A DNA stretch of 5,561 bases, taken from assembly GCA_021786215.1 (NCBI GenBank), contig JAJYNT010000171.1:1-5561 (forward strand), in the 5' to 3' direction. This DNA comes from Chloroflexota bacterium (GTDB lineage: Bacteria; Chloroflexota; UBA6077). The position numbers were made by a program, and so were the translations under genes. Numbering within the stretch: the stretch's first letter is position 1; every line of letters starts with the position of its first letter. Of the stretch, positions 1-5,561 are shown piece by piece. Under the pieces are notes generated by a model that had not been told where the DNA came from, did no database searches, and saw only the letters and a list, made by a program, of their open reading frames with translations.

Positions 1-1317
1 ATATATCGGTTTCTGGTTGCGCCCGGACAGCGAGTGCTGGAAATCGGCTGCGGCCGCGGAGACTTGCTGGCCGCACTGAATCCATCCCAGGGCGTTGGGG
101 TGGACTTCTCATACGAGATGGTTCAGCGCGCCACTCAGCGGCACCCGGAGTTCCGTTTCCTGCATGCCGATGCCCACGACCTCTCAGACCTGGACGGCGA
201 GTTCGACGTGATCATCCTCTCCGACCTGGTCAACGACCTCTGGGACGTCCAAACCGTGCTGGAACAGCTGTCACGGCTCTCAACCCCGCGGACCCGAGTC
301 ATCATCAACTGCTACAGCCGCCTCTGGGAATTGCCGCTGGCTGCCGCGGAGCGGTTGGGCCTGGGCAGGCCAACCCTCTACCAGAACTGGCTCACGGTGG
401 AGGACGTGGCCAACCTCCTGAACCTTGCCGACTTCGAGGTAATCCGGCACTGGCCGGAGGTGCTGCTGCCGCTGCAGATCCCGCTGGTTACCCCACTGGC
501 CAACCGGTGGCTGGCCAAGTTGTGGCCCTTCCGACCGTTGGCACTGACCAATTTCATCGTAGCCCGGCCACGGCCCAAACGCAGCCTGAAGGACGAGGCA
601 CCGCTGGTGTCCGTGATCGTTCCGGCACGCAACGAGGCCGGAAACGTCCCACGCATCTTCGAGCGAGTCCCTCAGATGGGCCGCGGAACGGAACTGGTTT
701 TCGTCGAGGGCCACTCCACCGACGACAGCTACGCGGCCATAGAGAAGGCCATCGCGGAACACCCGGAGCAGTGGTGTAGCCTGTTCCGCCAGACGGGTAG
801 GGGCAAGGGGGATGCCGTACGACTCGGCTTCGCCCAGGCCAGAGGGGAACTGCTGATGATCCTCGATGCGGACCTGACGGTGCCCCCCGAGGACCTGCCA
901 CGCTTCTACGAGGTGCTAGTCTCGGGAAAGGGAGACTTTGCGAACGGAGTGCGCCTGGTCTATCCCATGGAGAAGCAGGCGATGCGATTCCTGAACCTGC
1001 TGGGCAACAAGTTCTTCAGTCTCGCCTTCTCCTGGCTGCTGGGTCAACCCGTCAAAGACACGCTCTGCGGCACCAAGGTGCTCTGGAAGGCCGACTACGA
1101 GCGAATCGCCGCCAACAGAGCTTACTTCGGCGAGTTCGATCCTTTCGGCGACTTCGACCTGCTGTTCGGGGCCGCCCGGCTGAACTTGAAGATCGTGGAT
1201 CTCCCAATTCGATACCGGGAGCGCACCTACGGCACCACCAACATCCAGCGGTGGCGGCACGGTCTCCTGTTGTTGAGGATGGTCCAGTTCGCCGCCAGGC
1301 GACTCAAGTTCGTCTAG
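1..1317 (+). CDS. Bifunctional class I SAM-dependent methyltransferase / family 2 glycosyltransferase, 5'-truncated
   Basis: The frame is open from base 1 to the TAG at 1315-1317 and gives 438 residues; the true start lies upstream. The GTG at 34 is not the start, because it falls inside the methyltransferase motif I strand and sensible protein (RFLVAPGQR) precedes it. Residues (counted from the window edge) about 10-190 form a class I methyltransferase: SAM-binding motif I VLEIGCGRG at 12-20, then an acidic strand end GVGVD. From about 202 a GT-A fold GT2 domain begins with LVSVIVPARNE, followed by EGHSTDD, GRGKGDAVRLGF (about 267-277) and the metal-binding DAD at about 289-291. Further conserved blocks are CGTKVL and FGDFD. 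The GT2 part resembles polyprenyl-phosphate sugar synthases (DPM1-like), but the chain ends at KFV without the C-terminal membrane helices of GtrB/CsbB-type enzymes, so it should be cytoplasmic or peripheral. The sugar donor and the methyl acceptor are unknown. It converges on the YfhO-like gene. Confidence 0.93.
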   Translation: MYRFLVAPGQRVLEIGCGRGDLLAALNPSQGVGVDFSYEMVQRATQRHPEFRFLHADAHDLSDLDGEFDVIILSDLVNDLWDVQTVLEQLSRLSTPRTRVIINCYSRLWELPLAAAERLGLGRPTLYQNWLTVEDVANLLNLADFEVIRHWPEVLLPLQIPLVTPLANRWLAKLWPFRPLALTNFIVARPRPKRSLKDEAPLVSVIVPARNEAGNVPRIFERVPQMGRGTELVFVEGHSTDDSYAAIEKAIAEHPEQWCSLFRQTGRGKGDAVRLGFAQARGELLMILDADLTVPPEDLPRFYEVLVSGKGDFANGVRLVYPMEKQAMRFLNLLGNKFFSLAFSWLLGQPVKDTLCGTKVLWKADYERIAANRAYFGEFDPFGDFDLLFGAARLNLKIVDLPIRYRERTYGTTNIQRWRHGLLLLRMVQFAARRLKFV

Positions 1318-1347
1318 GCGGCCCCGACACAGCAGGTGTATATTCTT

Positions 1348-1363
1348 GTGGGGACTCCCCCAC
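1348..1363. terminator. GC hairpin between convergent genes, possible bidirectional terminator
   Basis: GTGGGG at 1348-1353 and CCCCAC at 1358-1363 pair perfectly around a 4-nt ACTC loop. The hairpin lies 30 bases after the stop of the upstream + strand gene and 33 bases beyond the stop of the - strand gene, where a shared terminator would be expected. No T-run follows on either strand: GCCCCGCC follows on +, and AAGAATAT on -. It is therefore not a canonical intrinsic terminator. It may pause polymerase, protect 3' ends, or be chance in GC-rich DNA. Confidence 0.35.
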
Positions 1364-1396
1364 GCCCCGCCAAGCGCTGCGCCCTGGACCCGCTTC

Positions 1397-3964
1397 CTAC
1401 GACGCACATTCGTCTGAGCGCTTAGATCGCGACCGTAATCGGTACCCGACCGGGATCGCCACCAGGATCAGCAGGCTTGCCAGACTGATCGCCAACCCCT
1501 CGCGCAGCATGGGAGGGCGGTAGCTGAACTCTACGCGGTGGTCGCCGGCACCCTGGATAGCAACAGCGCGGCCGGCGAAATCCCCGGCCATGATCGGTTC
1601 AGGCCGGCCATCCACCGTGGCAGACCAGCCCGGCAGTAGGAAATCCATCAGCACCAGGAAGCCGGACCCATCGGTGTGGGCCTGCAGAGTCACGTGACTA
1701 TCCTGGTAGTCCAAGACCTTCACCTGGGATCCACTGGGTGTCAGTGCCGGCTGGGCTAGAGATGGTGGGTCTTGTTCAAGGATTACCTGCCGTCGCAGAT
1801 CCACGGTCCCATCTAGCAGGCTTTCCAGCACCTGCTCTTCCTTCGTCATTACCTGGGCGCCGGGGACGACAAAGGCCCTCGGCATGGCATTCTTCAGGCG
1901 GTAAAGATAGACCTTAGCCGTAGCCGGCAGCTGAGGGTAGATCTGCTCCGACACCTCGTCCACCTTCTCCACCCGTGGATCCTGAATAGGGAAGGCGTTG
2001 GTGATGTACTTCACATTCATGGCCGCCAGCAAATTCAGTCGATCCGGAAGACCCATGGTGTGAACCTTCCACGTCACCGCGTCCCCGTCGGCGTAGCGTG
2101 CGGGCTCGGCTCGCTCGCTACCCGCGTAGTTGGATATCAGGGCCTGCCGCCTCGTCTGGAGTGCATCGTACCATTCCAGGCTGCTGACCCCGAACATCAA
2201 ACCCAGATCGGGCGGGATGAACTGTCGCATGTAGTGTTCGTCGAATTCCGGCGATGGAGGTTGGCCCACGATCCCCGTGTAGAAAGCGCCGACGTTGTAG
2301 CTGCTCTGGCCCGGCGCCCAGGAGAACACCCGATAGAGGCTGTTGTCCTGCTTGAGCGTCCTGAGGAGCGCAGGGGGCTCGTACAGGGCAGACGGAGGGA
2401 GCCATGAGTTCTGGATCCACCCCAGGAGAAAGAGGCTGGCACTGGTCAGCAAGAGCAGCGACCACTCCAGTGGCCGGTGAGAGAGCCGCCGGCGAGCAGT
2501 GGCCAGCACAAGCAGTGGGCTACCCACCAATGCCAACAGCGCTATCGCCACCCGGGGTCTAACCAGGCTGAGCAGCCCCCAGCCCCCATCTGTTACGGAC
2601 TTCCACAGGCTCGCGGGGACCAGGGGCTTCCCCCATTCAAGGAGAAGGCTGAAAACCACGGCGATGCAGACCACCAGGACCGCCACTATCGCGGTCGACA
2701 GCACGAACCGGTACTGTTTCCGATGCACCTTCAATTCGGAGACCAATCCTCTGTCCAATGCGTAGGCTGCGAGGAGGGCCAAGGGGAAAGCCGCGACCGG
2801 CGAAAAACGGGAAGCACCTCGAAAGAGGGAAAAGAAGGGCAGATGGAGCATAAGGCCGTAAAATGGCGTGTACTCGCCCAGGGACAGCACCGTCGCGACG
2901 ATGGCCAGCGCCGCGTGGAACCGTGCTCGCACATCGAGTCTGCGTCCAAAGCTCAGGGCAAGCAACGCGAGCAGCAGCGGTGCCGCCCCGAAATAATCCG
3001 GCCTGGTAGCGGCCCATCCCGGCACCTCGAAAACGGCGGGTAAGAGCAATCCAACCGGCAACGCCCACGGCTCGATGGAATCCACCGCCGCCCGCTGGAA
3101 ATTCATCCCCGTGGCCCGGGTTGACAGCGACGTGACGGCGAGAGTCGGCAAGATCCGAACGGCGGCGAGACCGAGCCCCAGGGCAACCCCGAGGGCTGCC
3201 AAGGACAAGAGTACCACCGCCCCTTGCGCACCGAGAGCATGCCTCTTGATGCGGGCGATGAGAAGGGCGTACACCCCAGCGGCCGCCAGGGCGTAGAGCA
3301 CCGTCTGAGGATAGCCACCCAGCATGCCGGCCGCGACGACAACGGGGATCAGCAACCAGTACCAGGCACTCCTGCCAAACATCAGCTCGATCGCGGTCAG
3401 GAGGGCAGGCAGGGTGAACAGGGTCTTGGTGATGAAGCCGTTGGACTGCCAGGCCAGCACCTCGTTGCCCATCTGAAAGGCTACCGCGGCCAACAGCGAG
3501 GGCAGACGGCGCATTCCAAGCACGCGGCAGTACAAATAGGTCCAGCATCCAGCGAGGGCAAGGTGCAGCGCCAGGGACAGGTGGAAGGCACGTGCACCAT
3601 CGAGCAGTCGAAGTAATAGAAGATCCGGTGGATAAAGAAAAGTGTAGATCGCAAAGGTCAGAGGTGCGCCTCCGGAAAGGGCGGAGGACCAAATCGGGAA
3701 TTGCCCATGCTTCAACCCTTCCGCGAACCAGCTGTAGGCCGGCATGCTCATGAGCAGGATGTCGTAGTCGAAGATGCTGCCCCCCAGCACTACTTCTCGG
3801 CTCAACAGGAGAAAAGCCAGTCCCAACAGGAAAGCAAGCGCCATCAAGTCTCGCCGGTATCTTCGCCAGCGACCTGAATCTCGTCGCCTATTATCACTCA
3901 AGACGAAGGCGGGAGTTGGAGTTTTCTCGGATGAGGGCGATGAGTGGATCAAGGTACGTCCCAA
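1397..3964 (-). CDS. YfhO-family polytopic membrane protein (GT-C-like)
   Basis: The 855-residue product begins with a basic cytoplasmic segment (RRYRRD at 34-39). About 13-15 hydrophobic segments follow between residues 41 and 516, the first being ALAFLLGLAFLLL. A soluble, probably extracytoplasmic region spans about 520-820, and a last helix lies at about 822-842 before a basic tail. Family hallmarks are an acidic first loop (FDYD, 65-68) with FPIWSSALSGG, then LNLLAAMNVKYI (643-654), PRAFVV (695-700) and the C-terminal FLLPGWSATVDGRPEP (775-790). These match bacterial YfhO proteins, which act like GT-C glycosyltransferases using lipid-linked sugars; B. subtilis YfhO works with the GT2 enzyme CsbB in lipoteichoic acid glycosylation. 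The start is uncertain. An in-frame TAG lies at 3968-3970, and TTG occurs at 3964, 3952 and 3901, while the first ATG is at 3844, directly before the first helix. TTG 3964 is listed because AGGGAAGAG lies 11 nt upstream. The sugar and acceptor are unknown. Confidence 0.9.
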   Translation of the reverse strand: MGRTLIHSSPSSEKTPTPAFVLSDNRRRDSGRWRRYRRDLMALAFLLGLAFLLLSREVVLGGSIFDYDILLMSMPAYSWFAEGLKHGQFPIWSSALSGGAPLTFAIYTFLYPPDLLLLRLLDGARAFHLSLALHLALAGCWTYLYCRVLGMRRLPSLLAAVAFQMGNEVLAWQSNGFITKTLFTLPALLTAIELMFGRSAWYWLLIPVVVAAGMLGGYPQTVLYALAAAGVYALLIARIKRHALGAQGAVVLLSLAALGVALGLGLAAVRILPTLAVTSLSTRATGMNFQRAAVDSIEPWALPVGLLLPAVFEVPGWAATRPDYFGAAPLLLALLALSFGRRLDVRARFHAALAIVATVLSLGEYTPFYGLMLHLPFFSLFRGASRFSPVAAFPLALLAAYALDRGLVSELKVHRKQYRFVLSTAIVAVLVVCIAVVFSLLLEWGKPLVPASLWKSVTDGGWGLLSLVRPRVAIALLALVGSPLLVLATARRRLSHRPLEWSLLLLTSASLFLLGWIQNSWLPPSALYEPPALLRTLKQDNSLYRVFSWAPGQSSYNVGAFYTGIVGQPPSPEFDEHYMRQFIPPDLGLMFGVSSLEWYDALQTRRQALISNYAGSERAEPARYADGDAVTWKVHTMGLPDRLNLLAAMNVKYITNAFPIQDPRVEKVDEVSEQIYPQLPATAKVYLYRLKNAMPRAFVVPGAQVMTKEEQVLESLLDGTVDLRRQVILEQDPPSLAQPALTPSGSQVKVLDYQDSHVTLQAHTDGSGFLVLMDFLLPGWSATVDGRPEPIMAGDFAGRAVAIQGAGDHRVEFSYRPPMLREGLAISLASLLILVAIPVGYRLRSRSKRSDECAS

Positions 3965-4032
3965 GGGCTAAGCAACTCTTCCCTATCGATGTCTGCTTTT
4001 CCACACGGCTAAATGAGCTGCATCCAGAGAAA

Positions 4033-4056
4033 GCCGCTTATGAGGTCAATAGCGGC
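4033..4056. repeat. Short inverted repeat at the predicted - strand transcription start
   Basis: GCCGCT at 4033-4038 and AGCGGC at 4051-4056 are perfect inverted arms separated by 12 bases. The repeat covers the predicted start point (about 4053) and first bases of the transcript for the YfhO-like gene. That position would suit an operator or a 5'-leader hairpin. Six-base arms in GC-rich DNA can arise by chance. Confidence 0.3.
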
Positions 4057-4059
4057 GCG

Positions 4060-4088
4060 ATTGTAGCATCAGACCGGTGTCCGGGCAA
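4060..4088 (-). promoter_or_regulatory. Sigma70-like promoter for the YfhO-like gene (extended -10)
   Basis: Read on the - strand, TTGCCC (4088-4083) is followed after exactly 17 bases by TACAAT (4065-4060). The bases just before the -10 are TGC, giving an extended -10 (TGCTACAAT). The -10 matches the consensus at 5 of 6 positions and the -35 at 4 of 6. Transcription would begin near 4053, leaving a leader of about 90 nt to TTG 3964 or about 210 nt to ATG 3844. It is assigned from consensus match and position only. Confidence 0.6.
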
Positions 4089-4121
4089 CGGTACGAACGC
4101 CTATGCAGCCCGGTATCACCG
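4075..4121. repeat. GC-rich imperfect inverted repeat between the two divergent promoters
   Basis: The left arm is CGGTG (4075-4079) plus CCGGGC (4081-4086), and the right arm is GCCCGG (4108-4113) plus CACCG (4117-4121). This gives 11 paired bases interrupted by an internal loop of 1 versus 3 bases, with a 21-base centre. The left arm overlaps the -35 box of the leftward promoter. The right arm ends two bases before the -35 box of the rightward promoter. The placement suggests a regulator site serving both genes; no known operator is recognised. Confidence 0.35.
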
Positions 4122-4123
4122 CC

Positions 4124-4152
4124 TTGACTTTCCCGGTCTCGTTGGGGATACT
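4124..4152 (+). promoter_or_regulatory. Sigma70-like promoter for the radical SAM gene
   Basis: TTGACT (4124-4129, 5 of 6 consensus) is separated by exactly 17 bases from GATACT (4147-4152, 4 of 6 consensus). The predicted start near 4159 leaves a leader of only about 17 nt, into which the ribosome binding site at 4162-4167 just fits. The short gap to the next gene suggests that this promoter also drives the GT-C gene at 5397. Confidence 0.6.
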
Positions 4153-4161
4153 GCCGCCCGA

Positions 4162-4167
4162 AGGGAG
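4162..4167 (+). promoter_or_regulatory. Ribosome binding site that fixes the TTG start of the radical SAM gene
   Basis: AGGGAG lies 8 bases before the TTG at 4176. The frame is closed by a TGA at 4125-4127, and no ATG, GTG or TTG occurs between that stop and 4176, so this is the first possible start. Confidence 0.75.
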
Positions 4168-4175
4168 ACACCAAA

Positions 4176-5345
4176 TTGAGCGCCATCGCCCAGTTCGCCA
4201 AGAGAGCTATCGCCGGAAAGCCGACCCTGTTTGGGTGGTTATACCAGCCCTACGCTGATCGCCAGTTCCGGAAACGGCAGAGCTACCTTTCAACTCGATA
4301 TCAGGAACTGTTGAAGGACGGACAGCAGGTCCCCGCGGGCACAGCGTTCTCAGTCGGCCACGAGCCGACCATTCGCTGCAATCTGGCCTGCAAGATGTGC
4401 TATCAGGGGGATTTCCGCGAGGACGAGTCCGGCGTGAAGGAACTCAGCCTCGAGCAGATGATTGCGGTATACGATCGGGTCAAACTGGCCGACGCGAAAC
4501 TTGTCGGCAGCGAGATCTTCATGAGGAAGGACATCTACGATCTGCTGGAGTACCTGTGGCGGCGCAAGGTACCCACTAGCTTGATGACGAACGGGACTCT
4601 TCTGGACGCCAAGAGCATAGAGAAGTTGCGTCGTTTCGACAACATCGAATGGATCGGCTTCTCCATCGATGGATCCGAGGAGATCCACAATAGCATCCGG
4701 CGACGCCCCTACGCCTTTGCCAGGACCGTGAAGGCGATCAGGGATACCCTTCCCTACTTTACTGTCAGCATAAACTCCGTCATCCTCAGAGAGAATCTGG
4801 GTGATCTGGCCTCCATCTTACGGATGGGCAAGGAACTGGGTATTCCCTTCGTCCACTACATTTTTGAAGAGGTGTACACCCAGGCCGACGTCGAGCTGAC
4901 CCAGCAGATCCTTCGAAGAGAGATGGGGTGGGGATCCGATAGCTACGAGATCTGCACCAACGTTCGCGAAGGCTTCGAGTACAGCTTCGAGGAGCTAACC
5001 TCGGCCGTCGAGACCTTGAAGCGAGAAGGCCAACGGCTGGGCGTGTATCCCGTCTTCAGCCCCGACGTGTGGTCTCGTCGATTAGAGGACTACTACTACG
5101 GGACCGCGCCCCAGAACCTCCACCTGGTGTGCGCCAAACTGGTTACCGATAGTCCAACTTTCCGTTTAGATCACTTGGGGAACGTTCACCACTGCGGGGT
5201 GATACGTCGCCCCTTTGGGAACCTATTGGAGCAATCCGGGGAGGAGATCTGGAACTCCGAGGAGTATCAGCGATATCGCCGGTTACTGATGAACAAGAGG
5301 CTGCTCCCCATTTGCAAGCGATGCTGCAAGGCAGCCTTCATCTAG
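4176..5345 (+). CDS. Radical SAM protein with SPASM/twitch-like C-terminus, substrate unknown
   Basis: The protein has 389 residues. It carries the radical SAM cluster motif CNLACKMC with C68, C72 and C75 (CxxxCxxC), which binds a 4Fe-4S cluster and cleaves SAM to a 5'-deoxyadenosyl radical. The usual GGEP strand is replaced by GSEI (111-114) in the context VGSEIFMRKDIYDLLEY. MTNGTLLD (137-144) and GFSIDGSEEIHNSIR (161-175) are typical of the core barrel. The C-terminus has C319, C340, C380, C383 and C384, with RLDHLGNVHHCG and GNLLEQSGEEIWNSEEYQR. This fits a SPASM or twitch domain that probably holds one auxiliary Fe-S cluster rather than the two of full SPASM proteins. No signal peptide or membrane helix is visible, so it is cytoplasmic. 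It lies 51 bases upstream of a GT-C glycosyltransferase gene and is likely co-transcribed with it. No small precursor-peptide gene is visible nearby, so RiPP maturation is not supported here. A role in modifying a glycan, lipid or sugar nucleotide is inference from the neighbours. Confidence 0.9.
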   Translation: MSAIAQFAKRAIAGKPTLFGWLYQPYADRQFRKRQSYLSTRYQELLKDGQQVPAGTAFSVGHEPTIRCNLACKMCYQGDFREDESGVKELSLEQMIAVYDRVKLADAKLVGSEIFMRKDIYDLLEYLWRRKVPTSLMTNGTLLDAKSIEKLRRFDNIEWIGFSIDGSEEIHNSIRRRPYAFARTVKAIRDTLPYFTVSINSVILRENLGDLASILRMGKELGIPFVHYIFEEVYTQADVELTQQILRREMGWGSDSYEICTNVREGFEYSFEELTSAVETLKREGQRLGVYPVFSPDVWSRRLEDYYYGTAPQNLHLVCAKLVTDSPTFRLDHLGNVHHCGVIRRPFGNLLEQSGEEIWNSEEYQRYRRLLMNKRLLPICKRCCKAAFI

Positions 5346-5382
5346 GGGACCACTCCGGACAAGGCTGCTGACCGAGCGCAAC

Positions 5383-5388
5383 GAAGGA
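5383..5388 (+). promoter_or_regulatory. Ribosome binding site for the TTG start at 5397
   Basis: GAAGGA lies 8 bases before the TTG at 5397, the same spacing as for the radical SAM gene. The alternative in-frame GTG at 5478 is preceded only by repeat-derived sequence without a purine-rich site. This favours translation starting upstream of the heptamer tracts. Confidence 0.6.
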
Positions 5389-5396
5389 CAGGCAAT

Positions 5397-5561
5397 TTGG
5401 TATCACAGACCCAGAAGCCAGAAGCCAGAACCCAGAAGGCCAACCAGCACTCAGCACTCAGCACTCGGCACCTCACAGTGGGGGCCGTCGTCCTCATTAC
5501 GGCGATAGGCGCGGGGCTGCGACTGTACGCCATCGGCCACGGGCTGCCCTACCAGTACGTA
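5397..5561 (+). CDS. N-terminus of a probable GT-C (GT39/ArnT-like) membrane glycosyltransferase, cut by the window end
   Basis: Fifty-five codons are visible from TTG 5397 and the frame is still open at the window edge. The first 27 residues are polar and low in complexity (QTQKPEARTQK, then HSALSTRH), because they are encoded by two heptanucleotide repeat tracts. A hydrophobic segment follows (TVGAVVLITAIGAG), then LRLYAIGHGLPYQYV. A first helix ending in GLRLY and followed by a short loop is typical of GT39-like enzymes, where a PDE or YDE acidic motif usually comes next; that residue would lie just outside the window. Such enzymes transfer sugars from polyprenyl-phosphate carriers on the outer face of the membrane. 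The gene sits 51 bases after the radical SAM gene, with no terminator-like hairpin seen between them. GTG 5478 is an alternative start that would drop the repeat-encoded residues. The family call rests on a short fragment. Confidence 0.65.
   Translation, partial: MVSQTQKPEARTQKANQHSALSTRHLTVGAVVLITAIGAGLRLYAIGHGLPYQYV
5411..5438 (+). repeat. Heptanucleotide tandem repeat CCAGAAG, four units
   Basis: The four consecutive 7-base units are CCAGAAG, CCAGAAG, CCAGAAC and CCAGAAG. A degenerate unit, CACAGAC, precedes them at 5404-5410. The tract lies inside the first codons of the GT-C gene. Because 7 is not a multiple of 3, gain or loss of a unit would shift the reading frame. Confidence 0.9.
5445..5465 (+). 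repeat. Heptanucleotide tandem repeat CAGCACT, three units
   Basis: Three perfect CAGCACT units are followed by a degenerate unit, CGGCACC, at 5466-5472. The tract begins 6 bases after the CCAGAAG tract and has the same period but a different unit. It encodes HSALSTRH in the current frame. Confidence 0.9.

Noticed and set aside
280..762. A 160-codon - strand open frame opposite the methyltransferase/GT2 gene
   Set aside because: Antisense shadow of a well-supported coding region; no ribosome binding site or domain was recognised.
2477..3043. A 188-codon + strand open frame opposite the YfhO-like gene
   Set aside because: Its product is rich in Q, R, G and E and without a fold signature, as expected of an antisense shadow in GC-rich DNA. 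The - strand frame has strong family motifs throughout.
2637..3692. A 351-codon - strand open frame inside the YfhO-like gene
   Set aside because: It is a different frame of the same strand. The product is Arg/Pro/Cys-rich and has no motif, while the main frame keeps its membrane helices across the region.
4009..4023. Four-codon leader ORF (MQLI) on the - strand upstream of the YfhO-like gene
   Set aside because: There is no convincing ribosome binding site, and an ORF this short is expected by chance. There is no run of regulatory codons or attenuator structure.
3916..4179. An 87-codon + strand open frame crossing the divergent intergenic region and overlapping the radical SAM start by 4 bases
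   Set aside because: It covers both predicted promoters and the 5' end of the YfhO-like gene, has no recognisable domain, and the TTGA overlap with the next start is likely chance.
5404..5472. Heptamer tracts as a CRISPR array or attachment site
   Set aside because: The units are 7 bases, directly tandem and without spacers. No integrase, tRNA or cas gene is present.
5342..5533. A 63-codon - strand open frame across the heptamer tracts
   Set aside because: The product is the reverse reading of the repeats, and the + strand has a ribosome binding site followed by a GT-C-like N-terminus.

Overview
The window comes from a GC-rich bacterium with short intergenic gaps and probable TTG start codons. 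The gene content is a methyltransferase/glycosyltransferase fusion, a YfhO-type membrane protein, a radical SAM enzyme and a GT-C glycosyltransferase. This combination suits an environmental lineage such as Chloroflexota, but that assignment is a weak inference from gene style. No rRNA, tRNA, CRISPR array, insertion sequence or phage gene is visible.

Layout: (1) 1-1317, + strand, 5'-truncated: a SAM-dependent methyltransferase fused to a family 2 glycosyltransferase. (2) 1318-1396: a 79-bp convergent gap holding a perfect 6-bp GC hairpin without a U-tract. (3) 1397-3964, - strand: an 855-residue polytopic YfhO-family protein with a large extracytoplasmic C-terminal part. (4) 3965-4175: a divergent intergenic region with one sigma70-like promoter on each strand and a GC-rich imperfect inverted repeat between them. 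(5) 4176-5345, + strand: a radical SAM protein with a SPASM/twitch-like C-terminal cysteine set. (6) 5397-5561, + strand, cut by the window end: the N-terminus of a probable GT-C (GT39/ArnT-like) membrane glycosyltransferase. Its first codons are made of two adjacent heptanucleotide tandem repeats.

The likely theme is cell-surface glycan assembly. A cytoplasmic GT2 enzyme could load a sugar onto a polyprenyl phosphate carrier, and membrane GT-C/YfhO proteins could use such carriers outside the membrane. Bacillus subtilis CsbB (GT2) and YfhO form such a pair for lipoteichoic acid glycosylation. The radical SAM enzyme heads the downstream + strand unit, and its substrate cannot be read from the sequence. 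The most interesting points are the heptamer tracts at the start of the GT-C gene (a possible frame-switching locus), the compact divergent control region, and the atypical radical SAM protein.
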